Below, in pieces: positions 9,641-23,348 of a DNA stretch of 64,000 bases. Origin of the DNA: Adenophora triphylla var. japonica (lineage: Eukaryota > Streptophyta > Magnoliopsida > Asterales > Campanulaceae). The notes below the pieces were generated by a model. That model was given only the letters and a program-made list of their open reading frames with translations, did not search any database and was not told the DNA's origin. Every line of letters starts with the position of its first letter. The stretch's first letter is position 1. The position numbers and the translations under genes are program-made. The DNA lies in contig JAFEMH010007425.1 of assembly GCA_022495995.1 (NCBI GenBank), positions 26,443 through 90,442 of the forward strand, written 5' to 3'.

Positions 9641-12600
9641 GAGCCCCTCGGCAATGTCACTTATGGAAGAAGTGAGGTTGTCGATAAGAAGTATCCCAAG
9701 CCTAACTAGCGGCTGATGGGAGAGATAGACCAGAATGGTCGAATGGCTAGATATGCCAAGGATATGGCAAATGAAGGAAATGATTGATGTGGTTGGATGG
9801 CTGGACCTCTCGAGAAAGAATTCCTATGTATCCCTAAAAGGGAATCAAGCCAGATCGTAGTTCAGAAGGCATAGGAGCGAGCCTAAAGAGGTGTAGAAAC
9901 AAGCCAAAATAGGTATAGGAACAAGCCTAAAGAAGTATAGGAACAAGCCTAAATAGACATAGGAACAAGCCTAAAGAGGTATAGGAACAAGCCTAAAGAG
10001 GTATAGGAACAAGCCTAAAAGGTATAGGAAGAAGCCTAAAGAGGATCGAGATTAACTCAAAAGTAGTGCAAGATGAACTCCAAGGAAATGAAATGACTTT
10101 TTCGAGAAAGTAAACATAAGACATGATGATTTGCAGTTGAATGAGATATACTTTCATACCTGTGCTATGCTTACCTCTAAGGGTTGTGCACACGAAGATC
10201 ACTTGAAGTGATTGGCTGACTTTGAAAATGTTTGTCGGGTAGAACACGAACTTTGCTGTTGATATTACCGTTGCAAGACGGACTTTGCTGACGATTTACC
10301 ATTGCAAGACGGACTCTGCTGATGATTTGCCGTTGCCAGACGGACCTTTAATGATGATTCAGCCTAGCAGAACTGGCTTTTGACGATGATTTGCCGAAGC
10401 TGATGAGCACTATTGCTTGGAGATTGAGGCAAGCTCTCTTTTAGACGATGCTGATGAATCCGAAGATGGTAAGACTGATGAAGATGATGAAGGCAGAAAT
10501 ATGCCACCTGCAGGATTTGAAATATTTGTCCAGATTGATTTGAGGAGCAACTCCTATGATCAAATTATGATCATTTGATTATTGTACCCTGTGGGGGAAA
10601 AACACAACACTACTAGGCACTTTGCATTTTATTCACTTGATTTGAAATTTTGCTTATGCATTATTAATCTTGATGCACGAGTCCATCTCGGCTGGGGATG
10701 AAAATGGAGTGAGGATTTTTGCAAGGCTTGACAAGAGGATATGTATGTAGCAATTATGCTATGATGGATTTATGATGGAATGACTGTGTATATGATAATG
10801 TATGGGTCTAACCCTCTCCTATAAATGATGGATGATATGGCACAGCTAGGCAAGTTGGGGTGTATCCTGAGAGTATAGATGGCAGCAGGTTGATTGTTGC
10901 TGATAAGGACAAGGTGTATCGCGCTCCTGAGACGGCAAGCAGCAGAGAAAGTGCAGAGAATGATCCCAGCTTTGAAGAGATGACTAGGCGAAGCCCCAGT
11001 TGATAACGCAAGGCAAACCCGGAGGGAATCTGGTAAGGAGAGCTTGAGAGAACATCATAGCAAAGCCCCTGCTTGAAGAGATCCAATGCAGTCCCATTAC
11101 AGGCAGAATCATCATGCGACCAAGGAGGCACCCATCTTTTCAGACCTTATTCAATCAGTCATAGACTCAGAAATATATACGTGCAGGGGCACATCTTTCG
11201 AAAAGTGGGAAATGAATCCCAATTTTGTGTAACACACTCGCTTTGGGTTTGACTCTTTTGAGAGAGTATAAGCGTCACAAGGTGTGGAAAAGTGTATGGA
11301 AGCCCCTGCTGACAGAAAGACAGTGTTTGGCTCTATATTCCTAGAATGTAGAAAAGGAAGACTTGTCGAGACATTTGAAAACTTGTTTTATTCGTGATGA
11401 TCACAAGACTGCTTAAAACCCTTTATTGTTGTTCTGGTTATTCAACCACTAAGATTGATATGAACAAATATTTTGATTAATCACGAGGAGAAAACCAACT
11501 GATATCAAGAATTAAATTTGTAAAGATGGAAAGAGGATCTGTGTATAGGGACGGCCCTTGAGGAGACCGGATTTTCTGAGATTTGTTTGTGATTTTGACC
11601 AGACCAATTATGGTTGCCTATGTTCCCCTCCTGGCGAGGAGCTCAGGTCGCCGTAGTTCGGGCTTATCCGGATTGAAAGAGAAGGAATGTGAAAATTCGA
11701 GATTTTGAGGACCTTTGAGGATTTTTCTAAGAATTGGAGAATTGAAGAACATGTCCCCTTGGAGTGTCAATGAAAGACACGGATGCAAAGCCCCAGTGAG
11801 GCATTCACTGAAAGTGTTTGTGGAGGAGAAATGAAATATACTCACATGAAGCGCCAAATGAATGGATTGAATTTGCACAATCTTAGATCGATGATTTTCA
11901 ACCAAAATGGATTAGATTCCAATTTAAGAAAGCAACGAAGCATTAATTTGATTTAGATCTAATGAGATTATAATGAAACTGCTATCCGGTAGGAACTGTA
12001 GCTGGGTTTCAGGGCTTCGATCGGCCGTCGGGTGATTTGGAAAATTGATTGCATCGTGACCTCTTGAGATGAAAGGTCGGCTAGGCCTTTTTTTGACTGA
12101 ACCTCTAAGGATGAGAGGTTGGCTTGCAGGGATGTGTTTGGGATTTCTAAGGCGAGGATATTGATTGCCTCTAAGAATGAATGGTCAATTTCTGACTTTG
12201 GCCAAAGGCAAGGGTAATGACAATGGGAATATCTTCTAAAAGCAAGAAGATGGCTTGGGATTGGTTTCGGTAATGGGAATATCCTCTAAAATTTAGAGGA
12301 TGGCTTGGAATTGATCAAGGTAGTTGGTGAGAGGAAGTCCGAGCTATCGAGAACTTTTGTGAACTTGCGGGAATTCGAGCTCCTTTTGAACATTGGAGAG
12401 CTTCTTGAGAAGTCGGGGAATTTTGCTGAACGGTAAGGATTTAAAATCCTTCTTTTGATAATTGGAAAGGCCTTTTGAGGAGTTGAGGATTCTTGCTGAA
12501 TTACGAGGATTTGAAATCCTTCTTTTGATAACTTTAAAGACCTCTTTGAGGAGTTGAGGATTATATATGTCCTTCCTTCATGACTTGAGTACTTTATGCA

Positions 12601-13252
12601 TCGCCGACTCTCGAAGCTAACTTCTTGGCATTGGTTGGACTTCTCTCATCAAGGAGCAAAAATGATGGCTAAATAGGGTTTCAAAACATGCCGATCTTGA
12701 AATGAAGGGGTATTGTTTGGTGAGGGTGAGGTAATGGCTTTCCTATAGTGAAAGGTTTCAACAGCAATCCCTACAGGATGACCTAAATGAGATTAAGGCC
12801 TCATTGTTTGCTTAAGTTTAACTGAGGAAGATTCATGCAAATTCATTGAGCAACGGAACGCTGAGTATGGTGAAAGAGATGTGAGCATATGAGATGCGAA
12901 ATGGGGAAACTATAAACCCCAATTTGAGAAAGATTTCAGTTGATTTTCTCACTCCGATTAATTTAAATATTAATCATTTCAAAGAATTATTGGTTGAGCA
13001 GCACAAGCGATCATTTAGAATAGCATCGTTTCAATTAAGTGTAATGTGGGGTGCAAGTGATGTCTCGAGTCTAGCAAGAAGAGAAGCAAAGAATTTAATT
13101 ATTTCAAGAAAAAAGACTAGTCCAACGTGGACTTAACAGACTCTTGTCCAATAAAGGACATTCATTAAAGAAACAAACAGACAATCTAGAACCTACAAAG
13201 ACTGATTGACTGTATTAACATTGGATGGGAGGGCCCTGGGTTCTGGTAATGA
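9641..13252 (-). other. 3' non-coding region of element D
   Basis: About 3.6 kb between the gag stop and the 3' LTR. No pol domain is visible in any frame. Adjacent to the LTR, the minus strand reads GCCGAGGGGCTC, a weak polypurine tract. Several tandem or dispersed repeats occur: the 22-bp minisatellite (separate entry), repeats of GACGGACTTTGCTGA-type sequence at about 10240-10360, and two copies of a block containing GAGGATTTGAAATCCTTCTTTTGAT at about 12435-12560. Long repeat-bearing tails are known for Tat/Ogre elements and can seed satellites. Confidence 0.6.
9868..10042. repeat. 22-bp minisatellite in element D
   Basis: Eight tandem copies of a 22-bp unit, consensus GGAACAAGCCTAAAGAGGTATA. 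The first and last copies are the most diverged (GGAGCGAGCCTAAAGAGGTGTA and GGAAGAAGCCTAAAGAGGAT) and one copy is a base short. It lies in the 3' non-coding part of the element, close to the LTR. Confidence 0.88.
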
Positions 13253-14365
13253 TCATGGAAGAGGATTGGTAACCACATTGGGGAGAGTAGCCTTCTCAAT
13301 CTTCCCCTCATCAATAAGCCTTTGGATGAGCAGCTTCAAAGGGACGCAGTCATTGGTAACATGTCCAGGATACTGATGGTATTGACAGTACTTGCTCGGA
13401 TCCAGATTGGGATTTGCCTTAATCGGGTTGTAATTATCCAGAGGCTTGATCAACCCAGTCTTTACCAAAACCTTTAAATGCCTCCTCAGTAGTCATGCCA
13501 AGATCATCATACTTCTTTGGCTGACGAGGCTGAAACTTCCCACTGCTTTGACCAGTGTTTCCCCTTTGAAGGTTGTTGACGCTATTGTCCTTGGCTAAAT
13601 CTTTCCCTTTCGAGACCATGGGAGTTGGATTTTCTATCCTGTAGCGATAACTGCCACCATCATTAGCGTTGGCACTTGGAGTAAGATTGAAAAGTTTATT
13701 CTTGCTACGAGCTCCCATGCCTACCATTTCTCTCAAATCGGGGTACCAACCCTTTCCAATAGCTTCACGAAGAACTGGCTTCACACATGACAGAAAGATA
13801 TCCTTTTGGTCCTGTAAAGGGATTGGCTGGGAGAGCTCATTCAATTTGGCATTCCACCTCTTGAAGAAATCAATGATTGACTCATCACTTTTCTGGATTG
13901 TGCCAACCAGATCATCTCGGGTTGTGCGCCACTCGAGGTTATCACAATACTTTTCAAGAAAGGCCTCAGTGATCTGACTCCAAGTAGCTCAAGCTTCTGA
14001 CTTAAGAGCTAGAAACCATGTCAAGGCAGGACCCTTGAGCGTGAGGTGAAAGTGCTGAGCCATAAACTCAAGAGTACAACCCATCACCCTCATAGTCATC
14101 ACATATGTGTCAACATGAGTTTTCGGACATGCCGTCCCGTCAAACTCCATCTTAGGCATTTTGAACTTGTGAGGGAGGGGTTTTACTTGTCCTGGATCAA
14201 CCACTTTGAGCCCACTTGATCCTACAGTCAGCTTGTCGATTTGTTGCTGCATTTGTTTCAATAGCATGGCAACTTCTGGGGTCATCCCGGGAAGCTGAGG
14301 AATAGTACATGACACCGTCGAAGAAAGCACAGAGTTAGCCAGCTGGAAGGGAGGATTCTCGAAAG
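13253..14365 (-). pseudogene. gag: gag of element D, C-terminal part
   Basis: Minus-strand reading from the insertion of E at 14366. It contains a leucine/methionine-rich helix (AMLLKQMQQQIDKL), a capsid core (KMEFDGTACPKTHVDTYVMT, then HFHLTLKGPALTWF, and RTTRDDLVGTIQKSDESIIDF after an in-frame TGA at about 13986), and a zinc-binding region typical of Tat gag (YCQYHQYPGHVTNDC, about 13385-13340). A one-base shift near 13470 separates GMTTEEAFKG from VKTGLIKPLDNYNP. The product would be the structural gag protein; no protease follows. The stop at 13250-13252 ends the frame. Confidence 0.87.
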
Positions 14366-14370
14366 CATGT

Positions 14371-17300
14371 TGTGGGCACCCCAACCCAGAACCTAACACG
14401 TGCCCCGAGCTGGAGAGTCCAAACTTAAGAAAAACCACCTGTAATTTTTTTGAAAACTTTGGACTTAACTAAAAAGGAACCAAACTTTAACATTTACCTT
14501 CTAATACTAACTTGGGGTCATCTCCACTTGGAGGAAAGGGGTAAACCAAACTTTAACAACCAACTTCCTTTAGTTACAACATTTACAAAAGTTCATAAAG
14601 TTTAAGTTTTAACAAAGTTTATATACACAACTCCACCAAGGAGATACCAAAATAGAAATACAACATTCCCTTCTAGGACATATACCTACCCGACAACCCA
14701 AAATACAAGTACAAACTCCGCACCGTCCTCACTGGCCGAGTCCTCCTGTCTCAGGCCGATCCAAACATTAAAGGGAGAAGGGTGAGAATAAATCTCAATA
14801 AGTTATTATGAATGCAACAAGATGCCAAGTAAAATGCAACACATACAAGATGCATAGAACACATTGGACAAGCTGTAAACACATTACATTACCTTGGTTT
14901 ACCTTTTCCCGTCTGAACAATAAGTCGTACAATATCGGAAGATAAAACTCCACCAGAACCAATACCATATAACGGAGAGAGCTATTATGATAACTCCTCT
15001 CTTGTGAACTGCTTAGGCATATTCACATCTTATAAGACCCATTTTTCAGGGAACCATATAAGATACTAGCAACTCTGTAAGGCTTTTGGCTCAATACAGA
15101 TGCTATAACCCCAATCTGTGGCCACAGAAGGGGACAATCACAGGTATAACGTAGTCCGATCACATTAGGTCACACTTTCCATAATTGATCGTATTCCGTT
15201 ATACCCCTAAACATCAGCTGATTAACACAAGTTCAAGCACATAATAGTTACTTGAAATCAAATCCACACATAGGGATAACAATATATAACATGGTACAAT
15301 TACTCATGTTTAAACCTCAAATAGTGTAACATATATATAAACACTATTGAGTCACAATAATCCATCACATGGTATGCATACACATGCTCAATCCCATGAT
15401 ATCATACAACATATAACTTAATAGTATTGAATAGCAACAATTCAATAACAGGGTATTAATATTCCTGCTCAATCCAGTAACGCATTGCAACATATGTCAT
15501 GCACTAAGTAAACCAATATCCATGAATATGCAACCAATAAGGCACAATGTAAATCAAGTAAGTCTTGCATATTTACATAATATAATATACCTTCTCTTAA
15601 AGGTTCAATACTATTTTACCAAGTTTGATTACTTTGGTGAAGTTCTGTAATGTCTATCAACTCTTTCTAACAATATTCAGTTATCCACTTAATACTCTTT
15701 TGACAAGATATGATTTCTATAGATAGCTCATATATTGTACTAAACTAGGGTATCCCATTAGTTCAACTATAATCCTCATTCCTTATTGAGTACCTTTCGT
15801 AAAAGGTTCAAGTATAATCTACTAAGATACAATCAAATTTGGTATAATTTCCATAATGCCTTTCATCTATTCCCAACAATACTTAGTAAACTTGTTCAAA
15901 TCTTTTAGACAAGTTAAACATCTATAGAAACCATATATTGCACTAGGATCATAGTGCCCAAATGGATCACGTACATTCGAAGTGAACCATGCCAGATTTA
16001 GTTTATGAAATCAACTCCATTTGAAAGATCACATAAAAATACTCAATTTGGACTCTTGAACTATTCAATTCCGAGTTCGTATGAATTAACTATGATTTAT
16101 TCAATTTCCATTCAACTTCTAAAGTACAATACTACCTGCTGTAACCAAATCAGATTTTTGTGACATAAGGATAACTTGTTTAGCTATGAAACCTTAACAT
16201 ACAGAAAGTACTCAGAAAAACACCCAATTTAGACCCAAGAACCATCAAATTCCGATTTAATATGATTAAGTTATGACCATCACAAGTTGGGATAATTTTA
16301 CAATCCCAGGGGACGAGTCGTCCTCTACATAACCAATTATTCCCCCACAAGGGGACGACTGTAGCTGAGCCAGTGCATTGGGGACGAGTCGTCCCATACG
16401 GGACGACTCGTCCTGTTGCCGTTCTGGGTTGATTTTGGCTTAATTTCTTCATATTTTGGGGTATCTCTTTCACCCAAACTAATACCAGTATATCCCAACT
16501 TTAGTATGACACTTCCCAACCATTTTTACCCATTCTAGATTTGAAGAAACATATTCCCAAATTGAATTTCAACCTACAACCAACCCATTTCACATAGTTT
16601 CAACCAAGTAAAATTGTTCTCAAAATACTATATGACACCTATTTACCAACCCTTCCACTTCAACCAAACCTTCATACTTACAACTTCCACCATAGTCATT
16701 CAAAACCCATTTCCATTCATCCAAAACCAAAACTCATCTCACCCATTTCCAAAGCCAAATAAAATACCCAAAATTAACAACCAATAATTATATATCATCA
16801 ATTTCATCATAAAACTTCATATGATCAAGCATAGAAGGAAAACATAATAATTTACCCAAAAATAGGTCGAAATGAAAAGATAAATTGACCGGCTCTAAAT
16901 GTTCTCCTCGCCTTCCCGATTGCTTTGCCGCAGACGGATCCAAAAACGGACCAACTGTTGATTTTTAGGAATTTTTGAAAGATAAAAATGAGAAGTATTT
17001 TTAAGACGGAAGAAATGGCTTTCCTACCTAGGCTTCTCACGGTTGACTGGAAGGAGAAGGAAGGTGAGAATATTTATAAAAACAACTTTTCACTTAAGCC
17101 CTCCACGATTGAATTATTACAACTAGATCCCCTAAGATCCCACATTGACACTTAAGCCCCTCAATACAAGTTATACATTATTACTTAAATGTCAACAATT
17201 AAAATATCAACTACCTCACTCCTAATTATTCCATTTAGACACTAAATAATTAAATTTAATTCATTAACATAACTAACATATCACATTAGTTATTAAAAGT

Positions 17301-17419
17301 CATAACTAACATATAAATAGCATAAATATTATAAAATGCCTAAAATGAAATGCAACGTGCCCCCACTCCCACGGGTTCAATACGTGCTTAAAATAGTGCC
17401 TAGGATTAGGGTCGTGACA
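14371..17419 (-). repeat. 3' LTR of element E (left copy)
   Basis: 3049 bp. It matches the right copy almost base for base with scattered point changes (for example CCCAGAACC versus CCCGGAACC at the left end). It contains the GGGACGAGTCGTCCC palindrome cluster at 16309-16413. Small frames inside (such as 16180-16519 and 16852-17040) recur in both LTRs with changes but have no domain I recognise. They are probably non-coding. Confidence 0.92.
16309..16413. repeat. GGGACGAGTCGTCCC palindrome cluster, left LTR of E
   Basis: Copies are at 16309-16323 (GGGGACGAGTCGTCC), 16381-16395 (GGGACGAGTCGTCCC) and 16400-16413 (GGGACGACTCGTCC), with a half-site GGGGACGACT at 16351-16360. The last two are separated by ATAC. 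Each is a 7+1+7 palindrome with a central C or G. The cluster stands out as CpG-rich in an AT-rich LTR. Confidence 0.85.
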
Positions 17420-20295
17420 CTCACTCCCCCTTAAGGAAAATTCGACCCGAATTTTAGGTTTACTTACTAAGAAGTTCAAATAACCAAGGATATCTCCGTT
17501 CCATCTCCTCCCACACAACGTCTCATACGGTGTCATCTTGGCACCCAATTAATAACAATTATTATACTTAATCTCCTCCAATGATAAGCGTATACTTTAT
17601 CGACTTCTAAAATAAATTGTACATGCCCGTAGCATATTCGCAATAATGTGTAACAATTTCTCAATTTCCATAAAACTAAGCTTACCATTTTTATGCTAAC
17701 ATTAATCCAATATCAATATATTCTAAAAAGGTTTCCCAAATGATGTCTATCAAATCCATTTAATACTATACTCCAGGCACCTTATACAATCAAACTATCT
17801 CTGAACATATAAAGGAAGATAACTAAGTCAATGAGTATTTCATCTAAACATGTACGAAGTGAACATAATAAATTAATCAATCCACTTAAAACAAAACAAC
17901 ATGGCCTGGTCCTTTATAAGGTAACCTAGTTATAACATCAATTTTGATATGCTTCACTTTTATTCTGAATCTGTAAAAGGTATATCAAATCTACTAAACA
18001 TTGATATTCTACTTTCACACTCATACGAATCGAGTCATTTAATTCCTCTCATCTTCGATTCGTATAACACAAACATAACATATAAGTCTTCTTAGCACAC
18101 CTTCTAATAGATTCCTGAATTATATAATTTAGTCCAATCACGATCCTTTAGTTTCTCTATACCATATATGTTGTCACATGCTTTTATGAAATAAACACTT
18201 CCAACTCTAAACCTATGAACACTTCAACTTGGTTCCATACAACAGGTCACCCACTAGTTCGTTGTAGTTCAATCAATTCTATGTCACTTACAAGATAACT
18301 ATGTTTATCAAGAGTCAATTTCCTCGAAGCATACCCAATAAATTTTAACGTTTTGCATCAATATATAACCTAATTCTTCTTTGAAAATATCAGTACATAG
18401 GCAATGAAATTATCCACAACAACTATGGCCCAAGAATGATACTTCCACTACAAGGAGGCACACTTATGGATATTTACAACAATTGTTTATCTCGAAAAAC
18501 ATTGTGATGATTCTAAGATGATGCCTTTCCTTTAACTCTGACTTATAGTATAACAAGATGACCTCAACAACTATCACCATAAAACAATCTAAGTATGGTT
18601 TGAACACACGATTCTCCAAGTTCATTTTGTGCACTTGTCAACCCAAAGAGTGTAATCACAACTCATAATATTTATACTTAGTTGAAATCTCTATCAGAAT
18701 ATACAATCTCGTAATACCATCATTATTCTTGATAAATAGTACTAAAATATCCATTAATACAATAAGCTTAGTGATTCATCCTCAATCCAACAATTCCTCA
18801 AGTTGAATATTCAACACCTTTATTTAATTGGTCATCCATTTACTACTTTAGGTATTGGTATTGTACTTAGTAACAACATATTGCAAACATCAAGTTTCCG
18901 ATCAAATGCCATGATTTCCTAATAAGAAAATATAGCTGAAAACTCACATAGATCAATCACCCTCAAAATAGCAATTAGACATTAACATCCTAAAGAAACT
19001 TACTTCTCAGCGATAATCAACACGTAAAATGTTAATACTTCCCCAAGCATTAATTCATATCTCGTATGAGTCAAACAACTAAGTCAACATATAGAGTGTA
19101 ATCATCCTAAAGTATCTTGCATTTCTAATAAGATTTATCCTCATATCATATCCTCAACTGATGATAATCATTTCTCAAATCAAATCATGACTATATCACT
19201 AATTTGTAAACATTTTCACACGTTGATTGAAGTTATGGTTCACAATCCATAAATACTGCTAGAATAATTTGACACTCAACTGAGAATAACCACAAATCAT
19301 AAGGTCCATACTAGATACGAAAAGTGGTCTTAGGTATATCCTCAAATCAATTATTCAATGATATCCTTATTTCAAGTCAATCCTTGAGTATCATATTGGT
19401 TTCCAAAAGTCAATCATACACATCATCAATAATTGGTAACAAATTTATAAAAAAAATTCCAAAGTTGAATCATCAATTCCATTAACTCAATTGGTGTCCT
19501 CTACATAGTAATTTGAATATCAAGACCTTATGTCAACTCAAGCCTCAATATTGACAAGATACTTAGTGAAAACCCATTTTGAAACTCATAAATATGAGAA
19601 TTATCCTGTAATTTTACTATAAACATACCTTTGTTAGCATCATTGCTAACATCACTAACATAATACCCGACACAACTTGTAATACTAATTCTCAGTCTTT
19701 CCCTTCAGTCTTTAGACCATACTTTCTGGTATTTAATGCATATACGACATAATATCAGATAATGACTTACCCGCCTCAACCACACACAGAGGCAATCAAC
19801 ATAGATAAGGAGACTTTCTTTTTGCGACAGTCTACCCCAACACAACAACCTCTCAACCAATTCAGGTCAAGTATAACAATAAATCACGGATTGGTATATC
19901 TACCACATCCACTGGCAATACATGCCCACATAATCACGTCACAACCATGTAGTCAAAGAAAATTCGAGGAACTCTCCCATAGGAGTAGAAACCTCCAGCA
20001 CGTAAGGCAACTCTTAAGCCATTATACAAGTAAAAGCAAATATGCAATGCCACATAAAAATGGGATAAACTGGGATCTATACAAGTATGACCCCTACCTC
20101 CTGAGACAGATAATATACTTCTAATGACTGCGGAGGCATCTATCTCTATATACTACTCACATTTCCTCGATCCCTTGGTTGGTCATTACTATTTTCCGCC
20201 ATTGAACAAATTCTTGCATTAAACACTCATCTTCAGGTATCACCAATTAGCCTAGACTTCTACCCTTGACTTCTAACCTGAGCTCTGATACCAAC
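17420..20295 (-). pseudogene. Interior of element E with a pol C-terminal remnant
   Basis: The only coding trace is at 17548-17436 on the minus strand. GAKMTPYETL resembles the integrase segment GMAPYEALYG seen in element A, and in a neighbouring frame EEMERRYPWLFE resembles the chromodomain-like pol tail (compare EKHPQIF in element A). The purine tract follows directly. From about 17550 to 20280 I see no gag, protease, RT or RNase H; the sequence is AT-rich and without long frames. The plus-strand frame 19762-20124 lacks any recognisable domain. The primer site is at 20282-20293. Confidence 0.65.
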
Positions 20296-23200
20296 TGTGG
20301 GCACCCCAACCCGGAACCTAACACGTGTCCCGAGCTGGAGAGTCCAAACTTAAGAAAAACCACCTGTAATTTTTTTGAAAACTTTGGACTTAACTAAAAA
20401 GGAACCAAACTTTAACATTTACCTTCTAATACTAACTTGGGGTCATCTCCACTTGGAGGAAAGGGGTAAACCAAACTTTAACAACCAACTTCCTTTAGTT
20501 ACAACATTTACAAAAGTTCGTAAAGTTTAAGTTTTAACAAAGTTTATATACACAACTCCACCAAGGAGATACCAAAATAGAAATACAACATTCCCTTCTA
20601 GGACATATACCTACCCGACAACCCAAAATACAAGTACAAACTCCGCACCGTCCTCACTGGCCGAGTCCTCCTGTCTCAGGCCGATCCAAACATTAAAGGG
20701 AGAAGGGTGAGAATAAATCTCAATAAGTTATTATGAATGCAACAAGATGCCAAGTAAAATGCAACACATACAAGATGCATAGAACACATTGGACAAGCTG
20801 TAAACACATTACATTACCTTGGTTTACCTTTTCCCGTCTGAACAATAAGTCGTACAATATCGGAAGATAAAACTCCACCAGAACCAATACCATATAACGG
20901 AGAGAGCTATTATGATAACTCCTCTCTTGTGAACTGCTTAGGCATATTCACATCTTATAAGACCCATTTTTCAGGGAACCATATAAGATACTAGCAACTC
21001 TGTAAGGCTTTTGGCTCAATCCAGATGCTATAACCCCAATCTGTGGCCACAAAAGGGGACAATCATAGGTATAACGTAATCCAATCACATTAGGTCACAC
21101 TTTCCATAATTGATCATATTCCGTTATAAACCTAAACATCAGCTGATTAACACAAGTTCAAGCACATAATAGTTACTTGAAATCAAATCCACACATAGGG
21201 ATAACAATATATAACATGGTACAATTACTCATGTTTAAACCTCAAATAGTGTAACATATATATAAACACTATTGAGTCACAATAATCCATCACATGGTAT
21301 GCATATACATGCTCAATCCCATGATATCATACAACATATAACTTAACAGTATTGAATAGCAACAATTCAACAACAGGATATTAATATTCTTGCTCAATCC
21401 AGTAACGCATTGCAACATATGTCATGCACTAAGTAAACCAATATCCATGAATATGCAACCAATAAGGCACAATGTAAATCAAGTAAGTCTTGCATATTTA
21501 CATAATATAATATACCTTCTCTTAAAGGTTCAATACTATTTTACCAAGTTTGATTACTTTGGTGAAGTTCTGTAATGTCTATCAACTCTTTCTAACAATA
21601 TTCAATTATCCACTTAATACTCTTTTGACAAGATATGATTTCTATAGATAGCTCATATATTGTACTAAACTAGGGTATCCCATTAGCTCAACTATAATCC
21701 TCATTCCTTATTGAGTACCTTTCGTAAAAGGTTCAAGTATAATCTACTAAGATACAATCAAATTTGGTATAATTTCCATAATGCCTTTCATCTATTCCCA
21801 ACATTACTTAGTAAACTTGTTCAAATCTTTTAGACAAGTTAAACATCTATACAAACCATATATTGCACTAGGATCATAGTGCCCAAATGGATCACGTACA
21901 TTCGAAGTGAACCATGCCATATTTAGTTTATGAAATCAACTCCATTTGAAATATCACAGAAAAATACTCAATTTGGATTCTTGAACTATTCAATTCCGAG
22001 TTCGTATGAATTAACTATGATTTATTCAATTTACATTCAACTTCTAAAGTACAATACTTCCTGCTGTAACCAAATCAGATTTTTGGGACATAAGGATAAC
22101 TTCTTTAGCTATGAAACCTTAACATACAGAAAGTACTCAGAAAAACACCCAATTTAGACCCAAGAATCATCTAATTCCGATTTAATATGATTAAGTTATG
22201 ACCATCACAAGTTTGGATAATTTTACAATCCCAGGGGACGAGTCGTCCTCTACATAACCAATTATTCCCCCACAAGGGGATGACTGTAGCTGAGCCAGTG
22301 CATTGGGGACGAGTCGTCCCATATGGGACGACTCGTCCCGTTTCTGTTCAGGGTTGATTTTGGCTTGATTTCATCATATTTTGGGGTATCTCTTTCACCC
22401 AAACTAATACCAGTATATCCCAACTTTAGTATGCCACTTCCCAACCATTTTTACCCATTCTAGGTTTGAAGAAACATATCCCAAATTGAATTTCAACCTA
22501 CAACTAACCCATTTCACATAGTTTCAACCAAGTAAAATTGTTCCCAAAATACTATATGACACCTATTTACCAACCCTTTCACTTCAACCAAACCTTCATA
22601 CTTACAACTTCCACCATAGTCATTCAAAACCCATTTCCATTCATCCAAAACCAAAACTCATCTCACCCATTTCGAAAGCCAAACAAAATACCCAAAATTA
22701 ACAACCAATAATTATATATCATCAATTTCATCATAAAACTTCATATGATCAAGCATAGAAGGAAAACATAATAACTTACCCAAAAATATGTCGAAATGAA
22801 AAGATAAATTGACCGGCTCTAAATGTTCTCCTCGCCTTCCCGATTGCTTTGCCACAGACGGATCCAAAAATGGACCAACGGTTGATTTTTAGGAATTTTT
22901 GAAAGATATAAATGAGAAGTATTTTTAAGACGGAAGAAATGGCTTTCCTACCTAGGCTTCTCACGGTTGACTGGAAGGAGAAGGAAGGTGAGAATATTTA
23001 TAAAAACAACTTTTCACTTAAGCCCTCCACGATTGAATTATTACAACTAGATCCCCTAAGATCCCACATTGACACTTAAGCCCCTCAATACAAGTTATAC
23101 ATTATTACTTAAATGTCAACAATTAAAATATCAACTACCTCACTCCTAATTATTCCATTTAGACACTAAATAATTAAATTTAATTCATTAACATAACTAA

Positions 23201-23343
23201 CATATCACATTAGTTATTAAAAGTCATAACTAACATATAAATAGCATAAATATTATAAAATGTCTAAAATGAAATGCAATGTGCCCCCACTCCCACGGGT
23301 TCAATACGTGCTTAAAATAGTGTCTAGGATTAGGGTCGTGACA
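20296..23343 (-). repeat. 5' LTR of element E (right copy)
   Basis: 3048 bp, the partner of 14371-17419. Its palindrome cluster is at 22234-22339: GGGGACGAGTCGTCC (22234-22248), then GGGACGAGTCGTCCC (22306-22320), ATAT, GGGACGACTCGTCCC (22325-22339). Here the third palindrome is perfect, where the left copy has lost its final C. The half-site reads GGGGATGACT, a CpG to TpG change. As the 5' LTR on the minus strand it would hold the promoter. Confidence 0.92.
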
Positions 23344-23348
23344 CATGT

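Larger units (their letters stand above)
14366..23348 (-). mobile_element. Large-LTR non-autonomous gypsy element (element E)
   Basis: Two LTRs of 3049 and 3048 bp (14371-17419, 20296-23343) begin TGTGGGCACCCC and end GGGTCGTGACA. They are flanked by the exact duplication CATGT (14366-14370, 23344-23348). Orientation is minus: the primer site (plus-strand GCTCTGATACCA, 20282-20293, initiator Met-tRNA) is beside the right LTR and the purine tract (minus-strand TTAAGGGGGAGTGAG, plus 17420-17434) is beside the left. The 2.9-kb interior is almost empty of coding sequence. LTRs longer than the interior, without gag or pol, fit a LARD-like derivative of a chromovirus. It sits in the gag gene of element D. 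Confidence 0.9.

Noticed and set aside
16180..17040. Several small minus-strand frames in the LTRs of element E
   Set aside because: They recur in both LTRs only because the LTRs are copies; changes between them are not biased to silent sites by eye and no domain is visible.
19762..20124. 120-codon plus-strand frame inside element E
   Set aside because: It is opposite to the element, His/Gln/Tyr-rich, without known domain or leader; chance opening in AT-rich DNA is more likely.
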